This document shows, piece after piece, positions 54,099-63,074 of a stretch of DNA of 64,000 bases. The notes beneath the pieces are model-generated. The model was not told the DNA's origin and made no database searches. It saw nothing but the letters and a program-made list of their open reading frames with translations. This stretch comes from Bacteroidales bacterium UBA3289 (GTDB taxonomy: Bacteria; Bacteroidota; Bacteroidia; Bacteroidales; UBA932): NCBI GenBank assembly GCA_002361625.1, contig DETL01000002.1, positions 18,548-82,547 of the forward strand, written 5' to 3'. The position numbers and the translations under genes were made by a program. How positions within the stretch are numbered: position 1 is the stretch's first letter; the number at the start of each line of letters is the position of its first letter.

Positions 54099-55328
54099 AT
54101 GGTCCTTGTCGCCGTCAGCGGTGGCCGGGACTCGATGGTTCTGGCAGAAAAGGTTCGCCGGGAAGGCGGGCCTTTTGCCATTGCACACTGCAACTTCCAC
54201 CTGCGCGGTGCGGACAGTGACGCCGACGAGGCGCTCGTCCGGGCATGGGCGAATCGCCACGGAATCACGTGCCATGTGCAGGCCTTTGACACGGAGGCTG
54301 TCGCAGCCGCGGAAGGCATCAGCATCGAGATGGCCGCCCGGAAACTTCGATACCGCTGGTTCGGGGAGCTGTGCCGGAAATTCGGCTACGAGGCCGTCCT
54401 GACGGCCCATCACGCCGGCGACAACGCCGAAACCTTTTTCCTGAATCTGCTCCGGGGAACCGGCATCAAGGGACTGACCGGGATGAAGGCGGAATCCGTG
54501 CTCCCCGACCCCGACTATGCGGACATCCCGCTCCGTCGTCCGCTTCTGGGTGTCACGAGGGCGGACATCGACAGCCTTGCCGCCCAGTGGCAGGTCCCTT
54601 ACCGGGACGACCGGACCAATGCGGAGAACACCGTGAAGCGGAACAAGCTCCGGAACCAGGTCTTCCCCGTCCTCCGGGAAATCAACCCCTCCTTCGAGAA
54701 GACGGTCGCCGAGGATATGGAGCGTCTGTCCATGGCTGCGGCCATCGCGGACGACTACTACCGCGAAAACGCCCCGCTCCTCTGGGACGGCCGCCGCATC
54801 GACACGGACCTTCTCCGGACCTTCCCCCATTGGGAGTATCTTTTGTTCCGGATCCTGGAGGAGGAGGGATTGCCGGCGCCGCTGATCGCGCAGGCGACGG
54901 ATATCGTCCGCAGCGGCCTGGGCGGGAAACGGGTCGGTCCCTTCGTCAGCGCCGCCGGCCGGCTGGTCCGGGAAGAGCGCGTGGGCGAACCGGAGATTGC
55001 GGTGACCGAGGAGTCCTGGGAACCGGGCCGCTCCCCCGTCATGCCTGCCGGCGTGCTCGCCGTGGACGCGGACAAGGTCCACGGGGAACTCGTCGCAGAC
55101 CGCTGGGTGGCCGGCGACTGGATCCGTCCCCTCGGGATGCGTGGGCGGAAGAAACTGCAGGATTGGTTCAAGGACCGGCATTACTCCCTCGTGGACAAGC
55201 AGCAGGCGGTCATCGTCCGTGACAGCGGACTCACGGACGCGCACCATGTGGTCGCCATCGCCGGCCAAGTCATCGACGACACGTACAGAATTACCGCCGA
55301 GACCCGGCGGATTTACCGGATCAAATGA
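54099..55328 (+). CDS. tilS: tRNA(Ile)-lysidine synthase
   Basis: 409 residues. PP-loop SGGRDS at residues 7-12, HCNFHLRGADSDADE, AHHAGDNAETFFLNLLRGTG, and a C-terminal substrate domain (GDWIRPLGMRGRKKLQDWFKD). It converts C34 of the AUA-reading tRNA-Ile anticodon to lysidine; cytoplasmic and essential in most bacteria. The stop overlaps the sulfatase start by four bases. Confidence 0.94.
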   Translation: MVLVAVSGGRDSMVLAEKVRREGGPFAIAHCNFHLRGADSDADEALVRAWANRHGITCHVQAFDTEAVAAAEGISIEMAARKLRYRWFGELCRKFGYEAVLTAHHAGDNAETFFLNLLRGTGIKGLTGMKAESVLPDPDYADIPLRRPLLGVTRADIDSLAAQWQVPYRDDRTNAENTVKRNKLRNQVFPVLREINPSFEKTVAEDMERLSMAAAIADDYYRENAPLLWDGRRIDTDLLRTFPHWEYLLFRILEEEGLPAPLIAQATDIVRSGLGGKRVGPFVSAAGRLVREERVGEPEIAVTEESWEPGRSPVMPAGVLAVDADKVHGELVADRWVAGDWIRPLGMRGRKKLQDWFKDRHYSLVDKQQAVIVRDSGLTDAHHVVAIAGQVIDDTYRITAETRRIYRIK

Positions 55329-56875
55329 TGGACAGGCGGTTACTTCTCTCACTCGGGCTTCTCGGGGCCGGATTCGGCGCCCATGGGCAAGAGCAGCCGA
55401 ACATCGTCCTGTTCCTGGTGGACGACATGGGGCTGATGGACACGTCGGTTCCCTTCCTCACTGACAGTCAGGGACTTCCGGTACGGTATCCGCTCAACGA
55501 CTGGTACCGGACTCCGAACATGGAACGGCTCGCCCGGCAGGGCACGCGGTTCTCCCAGTTCTATGCGCAGGGCGTGAGCTCCCCTTCCCGGGCATCCCTC
55601 CTGACCGGACAGGATGCCGCGCGGCACCGGACGACGAACTGGATCCGCAGCGAGGAGAACAACCGCGACGACTATGGGCCTTACGAGTGGAACTGGGAAG
55701 GACTGCACCGCGACGACATCACGCTCCCCCGCATCCTGCAGGCGGCCGGCTACCGGACCATCCATGTGGGCAAGGGACATTTCGGACCGTTCGAGAGCGA
55801 CGGTGCGGATCCGCGGAACCTGGGTTTCGAGGTCAATGTGGCCGGCTCCTCCATCGGCGAGCCCGGCAGCTATCTGGGCGAAAACGGCTATGGGCACATC
55901 CGGGGCGTCCGTTCCCGGGCCGTACCGGGGCTGGAGAAATTTCACGGGACGGATACCTTCCTGACGGAGGCCTTGACCCTGGAGGCCCTGGCGCAGGTCG
56001 ATACGGCCGTTTCCTCCGGGAAGCCTTTCTTCCTGTATCTGTCGCATTATGCCGTCCATAATCCCTTTGAGACGGATCGGCGGTTTGCCGCCCACTATGC
56101 CGACACCTCCTATTCCCCGGCCGCCCGCGGGTATGCCACGCTCATCGAGGGGATGGACAAATCCCTCGGCGACGTGCTGGACCATCTGGAAAAGTTGGGC
56201 ATCGCGGAGAATACACTCATCGTTTTCCTCGGGGACAACGGTTCCGACGCCCCGCTGGGCGGGAGTCATGACATCGGCTCGTCGGCCCCTCTGAGAGGCA
56301 AGAAAGGCTCTGAGTTCGAGGGAGGTACGCGCGTGCCGTGCATCTTCGCCTGGGCCCGGCCGGATGCCGGGAATCCACTCCAGCGGCGGCTCCGCATCCG
56401 GCAGGGCGCCGTTTCGGAGCGCATCGGCACCATCATGGACATCTTTCCTACCCTGACGCTCGTCACCGGGGCGCAGGACCTGGTTCCCCTGCCACCCGCG
56501 CATACGGAAGACGGGCAACTCCTTCAGCCGCTCCTGGAAGGCTCCGGCAATCCTTTCCGGGAGGATACCTTCCTCTGCCATTTCCCCCATCGGCACCGGG
56601 GCAGCTATTTCACCTCCTGGCGCCACGGCGACTGGAAACTCATCTACTATTACAACCCGGAACATCCGGACTACCCCCAGTGCACCCTGTTCAACCTGGC
56701 TGAAGACCCTTCCGAAAGCCACGACCTCCTGTCCGGAAAAGTTTCGGTCCGGCACCGCCGCATCGCCCGCCGCCTCCTGAACGAGATGATCGACCGCCTC
56801 GAACGCGACAACGCCCTCTACCCCGTCGATTTCGAAGGCTCCCCCGTCCCGCCCCGCCGGGATGCCGTACGGTAA
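55325..56875 (+). CDS. Serine-type sulfatase (S1 family)
   Basis: 516 residues with signal peptide (MMDRRLLLSLGLLGAGFGAHG). NIVLFLVDDMGLMDT supplies the calcium-binding Asp pair; the active-site motif is SSPSRASLLTG with Ser85 at the formylglycine position, so maturation would need a radical-SAM anSME-type enzyme, not an FGE. HVGKGHFGPF, LSHYAVHNPF, FLGDNGSDAPL and GTRVPCIFAW follow. Probably a periplasmic glycan sulfatase. Translational coupling to tilS is unusual for this enzyme class. Confidence 0.92.
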   Translation: MMDRRLLLSLGLLGAGFGAHGQEQPNIVLFLVDDMGLMDTSVPFLTDSQGLPVRYPLNDWYRTPNMERLARQGTRFSQFYAQGVSSPSRASLLTGQDAARHRTTNWIRSEENNRDDYGPYEWNWEGLHRDDITLPRILQAAGYRTIHVGKGHFGPFESDGADPRNLGFEVNVAGSSIGEPGSYLGENGYGHIRGVRSRAVPGLEKFHGTDTFLTEALTLEALAQVDTAVSSGKPFFLYLSHYAVHNPFETDRRFAAHYADTSYSPAARGYATLIEGMDKSLGDVLDHLEKLGIAENTLIVFLGDNGSDAPLGGSHDIGSSAPLRGKKGSEFEGGTRVPCIFAWARPDAGNPLQRRLRIRQGAVSERIGTIMDIFPTLTLVTGAQDLVPLPPAHTEDGQLLQPLLEGSGNPFREDTFLCHFPHRHRGSYFTSWRHGDWKLIYYYNPEHPDYPQCTLFNLAEDPSESHDLLSGKVSVRHRRIARRLLNEMIDRLERDNALYPVDFEGSPVPPRRDAVR

Positions 56876-56938
56876 GCTTCCCGCACCGGGAAGCGGTGCG
56901 GCAGGTTCCCCGCACCGGTATGCGGCGCGGCAGGTCCT
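56876..56938 (+). repeat. Tandem 29-bp hairpin repeats after the sulfatase gene
   Basis: Two copies starting at 56881 and 56910 (CCGCACCGG..GCGGyGCGGCAGGTyC). Each can form CCGCACCG/CGGyGCGG. The first also offers GCTTCCC/GGGAAGC directly after the stop codon, without a T-run. Confidence 0.55.
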
Positions 56939-57022
56939 CCCTCTCCGGAAAGGAATAGGCCAACACGGCACTGTCTAGTCCTGAAGGAGTCGGGCAAGAA
57001 ACGGCCGACAAAACGGGAGCGC

Positions 57023-57676
57023 CTATTTCCCTTCCTGGCGCCGGACGGCTTCCTGGAAGAAGTCCCGGCGTTGCTGCTGGGTGATGGGATAACGGGAGAG
57101 GCGGGAGGAGGGTTGGAGGCCGTCCGCGAGGTTGCAGACGAAGAGGTCGTCCACATCGGCCAGGTACAGACGGTCGTAGCGGAGGTCCTGGTCCCGCTGG
57201 AGGCTGAGGGTATAGTTCATGGTCTTCAGGGCTTCCGCCTCGCCCAGCTGGTCCTTGCAGAAGACGAAGAGCCCTGTCTTGTCAAAATGACCGTAAAAGC
57301 CGTTGCCCACCTTGTACACCTTGCTTTTGATGATCCGCCGCATGGGAAGGGCCATGGTCCAGTAGGATAGTTCCCTGGAGCCGATGTACCGGCCACCCTC
57401 GAGGCCGTAGGCATACCCCGTTTCCAGGATTTCCGTCAGTTCTTCGTCCTCGGGGTCCGGCGTGATGCCGGAGATGTCCGCCATCAGGGCCGCGGCGGCG
57501 TCTTTGGACTGTTCCATGGCACGGGTGACCTCGATGCCCAGGGTGTGGCCGTCCGCCGACTGGAGGTCGGGGCGGTCCCGGCCCACGAGAGAGCGGAACT
57601 CGCTGCCCAGGAGGGTTGATAGAGTAATCTGCGCATACTGCTCAAAGAAGCAGGTTCCAAAAGGTCGGTGGGACAT
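57023..57676 (-). CDS. Hypothetical protein, possible restriction-endonuclease-like fold
   Basis: 217 residues from Met at 57676; the longer frame start at 57700 falls on the promoter -7 box (TATCTTTG at 57698-57705, minus strand). No family recognised. The N-terminal part RSLVGRDRPDLQSADG followed by LGIEVTRAMEQ has the spacing of a PD-(D/E)xK-like nuclease core, but the final catalytic Lys is replaced by Thr. The remainder is mixed alpha/beta (GHFDKTGLFVFCKDQLG, LYLADVDDLFVCNL). Cytoplasmic, single gene. Confidence 0.7.
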   Translation of the reverse strand: MSHRPFGTCFFEQYAQITLSTLLGSEFRSLVGRDRPDLQSADGHTLGIEVTRAMEQSKDAAAALMADISGITPDPEDEELTEILETGYAYGLEGGRYIGSRELSYWTMALPMRRIIKSKVYKVGNGFYGHFDKTGLFVFCKDQLGEAEALKTMNYTLSLQRDQDLRYDRLYLADVDDLFVCNLADGLQPSSRLSRYPITQQQRRDFFQEAVRRQEGK

Positions 57677-57697
57677 GGCGGTTCGTATTGTGACCTT

Positions 57698-57741
57698 CAA
57701 AGATAAGCATTTGTCTCGGAATTGAAAAGTACGTATCTTTG
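57698..57741. promoter_or_regulatory. Divergent promoters for the hypothetical gene and lpxD
   Basis: Minus strand: -7 TATCTTTG at 57698-57705. Plus strand: -33 TTG (57711-57713) and -7 TATCTTTG (57734-57741), 20 bases apart, 22 bases before the lpxD ATG. Confidence 0.65.
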
Positions 57742-57762
57742 CACGCTACAAAAGAGTTGACT

Positions 57763-58752
57763 ATGGAATTCACCGCAAAACAGCTGGCATACGTGCTGCG
57801 TGGCACCGTGGACGGTGACGAGAACGCATCCGCCACCAAATTCGCGAAGATCGAGCACGGGAAACCCGGCACCCTGAGTTTTTTCGCCAATCCCAAATAC
57901 GAACAGTACGTCTATACCAGTGAGGCCTCCATCATCCTGGTGGACAAGACTTTCGAGCCCAAGCAGCCGGTGAAGGCCACGCTGGTCCGCGTGGACAACG
58001 CCTACGCCGCCATCACGGAACTCCTCAAATACGTCTCCGACAAGAAAAAGAAGGCGCGCCGTCACCGGAGCCTCCGGGCCCGCTGGTTCTGGACGACGAA
58101 GTTCGGAAAGAACGTGTACCTCGGGGCGTTTTCCTTCGTGGGCCATCATACGGTCATCGGTGACAATACGCAGATCTATGAGAGCGTGTACATCGGCGAT
58201 GACTGCAAGATCGGCAAGGACTGCATCATCTATCCCGGCGTGCGCATCTATGCCGGGACGGTCATCGGCGACCGCACCATCCTCCATGCCGGCTGCGTGA
58301 TCGGCGGCGACGGCTTCGGGAACGCCCAGCGTCCGGATGGCAGCTGGGAGAAGATCGAGCACCTGGGGAACGTCATCATCGGCTCCGACGTGGAAATCGG
58401 CTGCAACACCACCGTGGACCGGGCCCAGATGGAATCCACCATCATCGGCAACGGCGTCCGGATCGACAACCTGTGCCAGATCGCCCATAACGTGGTGATC
58501 GGCGACCATACCGTCATGGCGGCCCAGGTGGGCATCGCCGGATCCACGACCATCGGCAAATACTGCATCATCGCCGGCCAGGTGGGCATCGCCGGGCACT
58601 TGAAGATCGCGGACCACACCACCCTGCTTGCGCAGGCGGGCGTCATCGGCAACATCCGGAAGGAAGGCACCACGCTGCTGGGCTCCCCGTGCATCGATCC
58701 CAAGCAGTACATGCGGGCCTACGCCAAGTTCCGCCAGAGCGGCGCGGAGTAG
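57763..58752 (+). CDS. lpxD: UDP-3-O-(3-hydroxyacyl)glucosamine N-acyltransferase
   Basis: 329 residues from ATG 57763. N-terminal uridine-binding domain (FTAKQLAYVLRG, GKPGTLSFFANPKY) and left-handed beta-helix hexapeptides (VIGDNTQIYESVYIGDD). Active-site His regions are LHAGCVIGGDGFG and NLCQIAHNVVIGDHTV. Third step of lipid A synthesis. Residues about 97-112 (RARWFWTT region) are oddly basic and aromatic at the domain linker. First of the lpxD-lpxC-lpxA cluster. Confidence 0.94.
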   Translation: MEFTAKQLAYVLRGTVDGDENASATKFAKIEHGKPGTLSFFANPKYEQYVYTSEASIILVDKTFEPKQPVKATLVRVDNAYAAITELLKYVSDKKKKARRHRSLRARWFWTTKFGKNVYLGAFSFVGHHTVIGDNTQIYESVYIGDDCKIGKDCIIYPGVRIYAGTVIGDRTILHAGCVIGGDGFGNAQRPDGSWEKIEHLGNVIIGSDVEIGCNTTVDRAQMESTIIGNGVRIDNLCQIAHNVVIGDHTVMAAQVGIAGSTTIGKYCIIAGQVGIAGHLKIADHTTLLAQAGVIGNIRKEGTTLLGSPCIDPKQYMRAYAKFRQSGAE

Positions 58753-58757
58753 CCTTT

Positions 58758-58788
58758 TTGGGGAATATCGGATTTTTGCTTACCTTTG
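58758..58788 (+). promoter_or_regulatory. Promoter of lpxC
   Basis: -33 TTG (58758-58760) and -7 TACCTTTG (58781-58788), 20 bases apart, 37 bases before the ATG. Confidence 0.65.
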
Positions 58789-58825
58789 CAAACTTACTGG
58801 AAAAGTTTTACAAAGATAAGCGCTG

Positions 58826-59737
58826 ATGCCCTGTAACCAGCATACCGTCAAGAAATCCTACTATTTCGAGGGAAAAGGTCTCCATACCGGAACATATTCC
58901 CACATGAAACTGATGCCCGCCCCGGCGGGCCACGGAATCAAGTTCCGCCGGACCGACCTCCGTTCCAAGCCGGTCATCGAGGCGCTTGCCGAGAATGTCA
59001 CCAACACCGCCCGGAGCACCACCGTTTCCCATAACGAGGCCGTCGCGGTCACCATCGAGCACATCATGTCGGCCCTGACGGGCCTGGGTGTGGACAATGC
59101 CCTCATCGAACTGGACAACATCGAGGTCCCCATCCTGGACGGCAGTGCCCGCCCCTATGTGGAGGCCATCCTGCAGGACGGCCTGAAGGACCAGGGCGTT
59201 CCGCGCGAATACATCGACATTCCCCAGTCCCTCGAGATCCGGGACGACCGCAGCGGTTCCTGGGTACGCATCGAACCGGCCGCCGGCCCTTCGGCCGACA
59301 TCACCGTGGACTTCAACTCCAAGATCCTGGGCATCCAGTCCGCCCACTGGGACGAGCATGTGGATTACGCCCGCGAGATCGGCGTCTGCCGGACCTTCGT
59401 CTTCTTCCATGAGATCGAGTACCTGTTCCGGAACAACCTCATCAAGGGCGGCGACGTGGACAATGCCATCGTCATCGTGGAGCATCCCGTGAACGAGGAA
59501 CAGCTGTCCTCCATCGCGCGCCTGTTCGACATGCCGGACCTCCAGGTCACCAGCGAAGGCTATCTGAACAATCTCCAGCTGCATTTCCCCGACGAATGCG
59601 GCCGGCACAAACTGCTGGACCTCCTGGGGGACATGCGCCTCGCCGGCGGTTACCTGAACGCGCGCATCACCGCTTACAAGCCCGGACATTCCATCAACAC
59701 GAAGGCCGCCAAGGCGCTCCGTGCCCTTTTGAAATAA
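58826..59737 (+). CDS. lpxC: UDP-3-O-acyl-N-acetylglucosamine deacetylase, stand-alone
   Basis: 303 residues. Zinc and catalytic residues are present: VTIEHIMSALTG, LDGSARPYVEA, CGRHKLLDLLGDMRLAGG (His and Asp) and KPGHSINT. It deacetylates the lipid A precursor, the committed step. Most Bacteroidota encode LpxC fused to FabZ (about 460 residues); this one ends right after the LpxC domain and lpxA follows within 11 bases, so FabZ must be elsewhere. Confidence 0.95.
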   Translation: MPCNQHTVKKSYYFEGKGLHTGTYSHMKLMPAPAGHGIKFRRTDLRSKPVIEALAENVTNTARSTTVSHNEAVAVTIEHIMSALTGLGVDNALIELDNIEVPILDGSARPYVEAILQDGLKDQGVPREYIDIPQSLEIRDDRSGSWVRIEPAAGPSADITVDFNSKILGIQSAHWDEHVDYAREIGVCRTFVFFHEIEYLFRNNLIKGGDVDNAIVIVEHPVNEEQLSSIARLFDMPDLQVTSEGYLNNLQLHFPDECGRHKLLDLLGDMRLAGGYLNARITAYKPGHSINTKAAKALRALLK

Positions 59738-59747
59738 GAACCTGACT

Positions 59748-60548
59748 ATGAATAAGATCCATCCTCTGGCCGTCGTCAGCCCCAGCGCCAAGCTCGGGGA
59801 AGGCGTCGAAGTTGGCCCCTTCGCCTTCATCGATGACAACGTGGAAATCGGAGACGGCTGCAAGATTCTTCCGCACGCCACCATTTTCTCCTACGTCAAG
59901 ATGGGCCGTGACTGCACCGTATTTCCGGGCGCCGTCGTCGGTGCCATTCCCCAGGACCTGAAATTCGAAGGGGAAATTACCCGCGTGGAGATCGGGGACC
60001 GCGTGACCATCCGCGAATGCGCCACCATCAACCGGGGCACCAAGGCCAGCGGGAAGTTCGTCACCAAGGTGGGCAGCGACACCCTGGTCATGTCCTATGT
60101 CCATATCGCCCACGACTGCTGCATCGGCAACCACTGCATCCTGGTCTCCCACGTCGCCCTCGCCGGGGAGACGGATATCGAGGACTGGGCCATCCTGGGC
60201 GGCGGGTCCATGGCGCACCAGTTCACCCATATCGGCCAGCATGCCATGGTAGGTGCCGGTTTCAAGCTGGTCAAGGACGTGCCTCCATACGTCCTCGCCG
60301 GCCGGGAACCCGTGTGTTTCGAAGGGGTGAACCGCGTGGGCCTGTCTCGCCGCGGATTCACCGAGGAGAAAATCAATGAGATCAAGGACATCTACGAGAC
60401 GCTGTATTTCAAGGGCATGAACGTGAGCGACGCCCTGGCGTACATCGAGCAGAATTTCCCGAAGACGGAAGAGCGCGACAACATCATCGCCTTCATCCGC
60501 GGATCCAAGCGCGGAGTCATCAACAAGCCCCGTCCTTCGCGCGGATAA
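59748..60548 (+). CDS. lpxA: UDP-N-acetylglucosamine acyltransferase
   Basis: 266 residues of left-handed beta-helix hexapeptides (VEVGPFAFIDDNVEIGDG) with the catalytic His in YVHIAHDCCIGNHCI and C-terminal helical region (VGLSRRGFTEEKINEIKDIY). First acylation of lipid A synthesis, cytoplasmic trimer. Starts 11 bases after lpxC, likely co-transcribed. Confidence 0.95.
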   Translation: MNKIHPLAVVSPSAKLGEGVEVGPFAFIDDNVEIGDGCKILPHATIFSYVKMGRDCTVFPGAVVGAIPQDLKFEGEITRVEIGDRVTIRECATINRGTKASGKFVTKVGSDTLVMSYVHIAHDCCIGNHCILVSHVALAGETDIEDWAILGGGSMAHQFTHIGQHAMVGAGFKLVKDVPPYVLAGREPVCFEGVNRVGLSRRGFTEEKINEIKDIYETLYFKGMNVSDALAYIEQNFPKTEERDNIIAFIRGSKRGVINKPRPSRG

Positions 60549-60550
60549 CC

Positions 60551-61198
60551 GTGCTCCTGTCCACGGCATATTTCCCGCCCGTCGAGTGGTTCGCCCTCCT
60601 CGCCCGAGACATGACCCTGTCCCCGGACAGGGTTTCTCCTTCTACGGTGTACCTGGAAGCGTGCGAGTCCTACCGGAAACAGACCTGGCGCAACCGCTGC
60701 TGCATCCTGGCTGGCGACGGCGTCCAGATGCTCCAGGTCCCGGTGGTCCATGCGGGGTCCATGCAGATTTCCGACATTCAAGTCGATTGGTCCACGCCCT
60801 GGCTCGTCCGCTCGCAGCGGGCCCTGGATGCGGCCTACTATACATCGGCCTATTATGAATACTACCGGGACGAGCTTTTCGAGATCATGGACCGCCGGGC
60901 GGCGCTCCTCTGGGACTGGAACCTCTCCCTGATCCGTTTCCTGCTGGACAAGACGGGAATCGCCTGTACGCTCGTCGCCACGGAATCTTTCGAGGTTCCC
61001 GGCACCGTTCCCGACGATTACCGGTATGACATCCACCCCAAGCGGTCGAACACCGTCCTCCGGGACCTCGGCCTGGAAAAGCCGTACTATCAGGTCTTTT
61101 CGGACCGGTTCGGCTTCACCCCAGGCCTCTCGGCGCTGGACCTCCTGTTCAACGAAGGCCCGGATGCGCTGCTGTGGCTGAAAAGGGTTTTCGGGTAA
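60551..61198 (+). CDS. WbqC-like family protein
   Basis: 215 residues with a GTG start 3 bases after lpxA. The pattern STAYFPPVEWFALLARD, EACESYRKQTWRNRCCILAG, MLQVPVVH, DWSTPWLVRSQRALDAAYY and SLIRFLLDKTG is the WbqC/WbmP-like family, sometimes linked to surface polysaccharide synthesis. Precise function unknown. Its position after lpxA agrees with an envelope role. Confidence 0.82.
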   Translation: MLLSTAYFPPVEWFALLARDMTLSPDRVSPSTVYLEACESYRKQTWRNRCCILAGDGVQMLQVPVVHAGSMQISDIQVDWSTPWLVRSQRALDAAYYTSAYYEYYRDELFEIMDRRAALLWDWNLSLIRFLLDKTGIACTLVATESFEVPGTVPDDYRYDIHPKRSNTVLRDLGLEKPYYQVFSDRFGFTPGLSALDLLFNEGPDALLWLKRVFG

Positions 61199-61212
61199 GT
61201 TCCCGCAAGATT

Positions 61213-61242
61213 TTGTATTTCCGCAAAGAATTCTTATCTTTG
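61213..61242 (+). promoter_or_regulatory. Promoter of rimP-nusA-infB
   Basis: -33 TTG (61213-61215) and -7 TATCTTTG (61235-61242), 19 bases apart. An upstream GTG at 61248 is rejected as start because it would be at the transcription start. Confidence 0.6.
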
Positions 61243-61295
61243 CACCCGTGAACGAGATAGAGGACGAACGGTCCCCTATTTTTTGTTATATAGGT

Positions 61296-61763
61296 ATGAA
61301 AAAGGAAGACATCATCCGGGCCGTGGAGACGGCCGTGCAGGAGCGGGGCTGCTTCATCGTGGAAGTCACGGTGAGCGCCGCGAACGACGTGGAAATCGTC
61401 CTGGAGAAAGAGGAAGGGATCGTGGACTGGGACGACTGCGCCGCGATCGACAAGGTCGTGCATGCCGCGTTCGACCAGGACGTGGAGGACTACTCCCTCA
61501 CCGTTTCCTCCGCCGGGCTGGACCGCCCTTTCAAGGTGCTGAAACAGTACCTGAAAGCCATCGGCACCCAGGTGGACGTGAAGTTCAAGGGCGGACGGCG
61601 CCTCGTCGCCACCCTCACGGCCGCGACGGAAGACTCCGTCACCCTGAAATATACGGCCCTGGAAGCCGTGGAAGGCAAGAAGAAGAAAGAGAAAGTGGAG
61701 CACGAGGACGTGTGTCCGCTGGCGGAGATCAACGCCGTCACCCCGTACATCGATTTCAAATAA
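61296..61763 (+). CDS. rimP: Ribosome maturation factor RimP
   Basis: 155 residues from ATG 61296 (MKKEDIIRAVETAVQERG). Conserved CFIVEVTVSAANDVEIVLE, DWDDCAAIDKVVHAAFD, YSLTVSSAGLDRPFKVLKQY and a C-terminal SH3-like domain (VTLKYTALEAVEG). Needed for 30S maturation. Followed by nusA (12-base gap) in the classical order. Confidence 0.93.
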   Translation: MKKEDIIRAVETAVQERGCFIVEVTVSAANDVEIVLEKEEGIVDWDDCAAIDKVVHAAFDQDVEDYSLTVSSAGLDRPFKVLKQYLKAIGTQVDVKFKGGRRLVATLTAATEDSVTLKYTALEAVEGKKKKEKVEHEDVCPLAEINAVTPYIDFK

Positions 61764-61775
61764 TACGACATAACC

Positions 61776-63044
61776 ATGGCAAAAGACAAAGAAAAGGAAG
61801 TAACCTTGATCGACGCATTCAAGGACTTCAAGGAAGAGAAGAGCATCGACCGTCCCGTCATGCTGGGCGTGCTGAAGGACGTGTTCCTCACCCAGCTCGC
61901 CAAGACCTACGGCAGCGCCGACAACTTCGACGTCATCATCAACGTGGACAAGGGCGACTGCGAGATCTACCAGAACTTCGAGGTCGTGGAAGAGGTCGAG
62001 AACCCGGCGACGGAGATCACCGTCGATGAGATCAAGGCCGAGACCGGCGACGACGACTACGAGATCGGCGACACCTATACCCGCAAGCTCAGCCTCTCCT
62101 CCTTCGGCCGCCGCGGCATCCTGAACATCCGCCAGAACCTGCAGGGCCGTATCATGGACATCGAGAAGGCCAACGTCTTCAAGAAGTACTCCGGCAAGGT
62201 GGGCGAGATCTTCACCGGCGAGGTGTACCAGACCTGGAAGAACGAGGTCCTCATCCTGGACGAGGACGGCAACGAACTCCGCATGCCCAAGAGCGAGCAG
62301 ATCCCGGGCGAGCGTTTCAAGAAGAACGACACCATCCGCGCCATCATCAAGAGCGTGGAGATGAAGAACAACACCACCCCGTACATCGTCCTTTCCCGGA
62401 CGACCGATTCCTTCCTCGAGAAGCTCTTCGAGATGGAGGTTCCGGAAATCTACGACGGCCTGATCACCGTGAAGAAGGTCGTCCGCATCCCCGGCGAGCG
62501 CGCGAAAGTGGCCGTGGAGTCCTATGACGACCGTATCGACCCGATCGGCGCCTGCATCGGCGTGAAGGGATCCCGCATCATGGGCATCGTCCGCGAACTC
62601 CGCAACGAGAACATCGATGTCATCCAGTGGACGGCGAACACGCAGCTCATGATCACCCGCGCCCTGAATCCGGCCCGGATCTCCCGTATCGACCTGGGCG
62701 AAGGCCCCGAGGACAAGATCAAGGTCTTCATGCAGGCCGAGGAAGTGAAGAAGGGTATCGGTAAGGGCGGCTGCAACATCAAGCTCGCCGGCATGCTCGT
62801 CGGACGCGAGATCGAAGTCTGGCGCGAGCTTCCGCAGGACGAGGCCGAAGAGGAGGACGTCCTTCTCTCCGAGTTCACGGACGACATCGATCCGTGGGTG
62901 ATCGAGCGCCTGCAGTCCATCGGCTGCGACACCGCGCGCAGCGTCCTCGCCCTTTCCCCGGCCGACATCGCCAGCCGCGCCGACCTCGAGGACGAGACCG
63001 TGGAAGAGGTGTTCCGGATCCTTCGTGCGGAATTCGAAGAATAA
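61776..63044 (+). CDS. nusA: Transcription termination/antitermination factor NusA
   Basis: 422 residues. N-terminal RNAP-binding domain (LIDAFKDFKEEKSIDRPVML), S1 domain (GEIFTGEVYQTWKNEVLILD), KH1 (RAKVAVESYDDRIDPIGACI and GVKGSRIMGIVREL) and KH2 (VGREIEVWRELPQDEAEEED), ending with one short acidic HhH-like region (LSPADIASRADLEDETVEE). Length matches Bacteroidota NusA. Operon rimP-nusA-infB. Confidence 0.95.
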   Translation: MAKDKEKEVTLIDAFKDFKEEKSIDRPVMLGVLKDVFLTQLAKTYGSADNFDVIINVDKGDCEIYQNFEVVEEVENPATEITVDEIKAETGDDDYEIGDTYTRKLSLSSFGRRGILNIRQNLQGRIMDIEKANVFKKYSGKVGEIFTGEVYQTWKNEVLILDEDGNELRMPKSEQIPGERFKKNDTIRAIIKSVEMKNNTTPYIVLSRTTDSFLEKLFEMEVPEIYDGLITVKKVVRIPGERAKVAVESYDDRIDPIGACIGVKGSRIMGIVRELRNENIDVIQWTANTQLMITRALNPARISRIDLGEGPEDKIKVFMQAEEVKKGIGKGGCNIKLAGMLVGREIEVWRELPQDEAEEEDVLLSEFTDDIDPWVIERLQSIGCDTARSVLALSPADIASRADLEDETVEEVFRILRAEFEE

Positions 63045-63074
63045 GATTGTTGACTTAACATTGGGGGTTACTAT

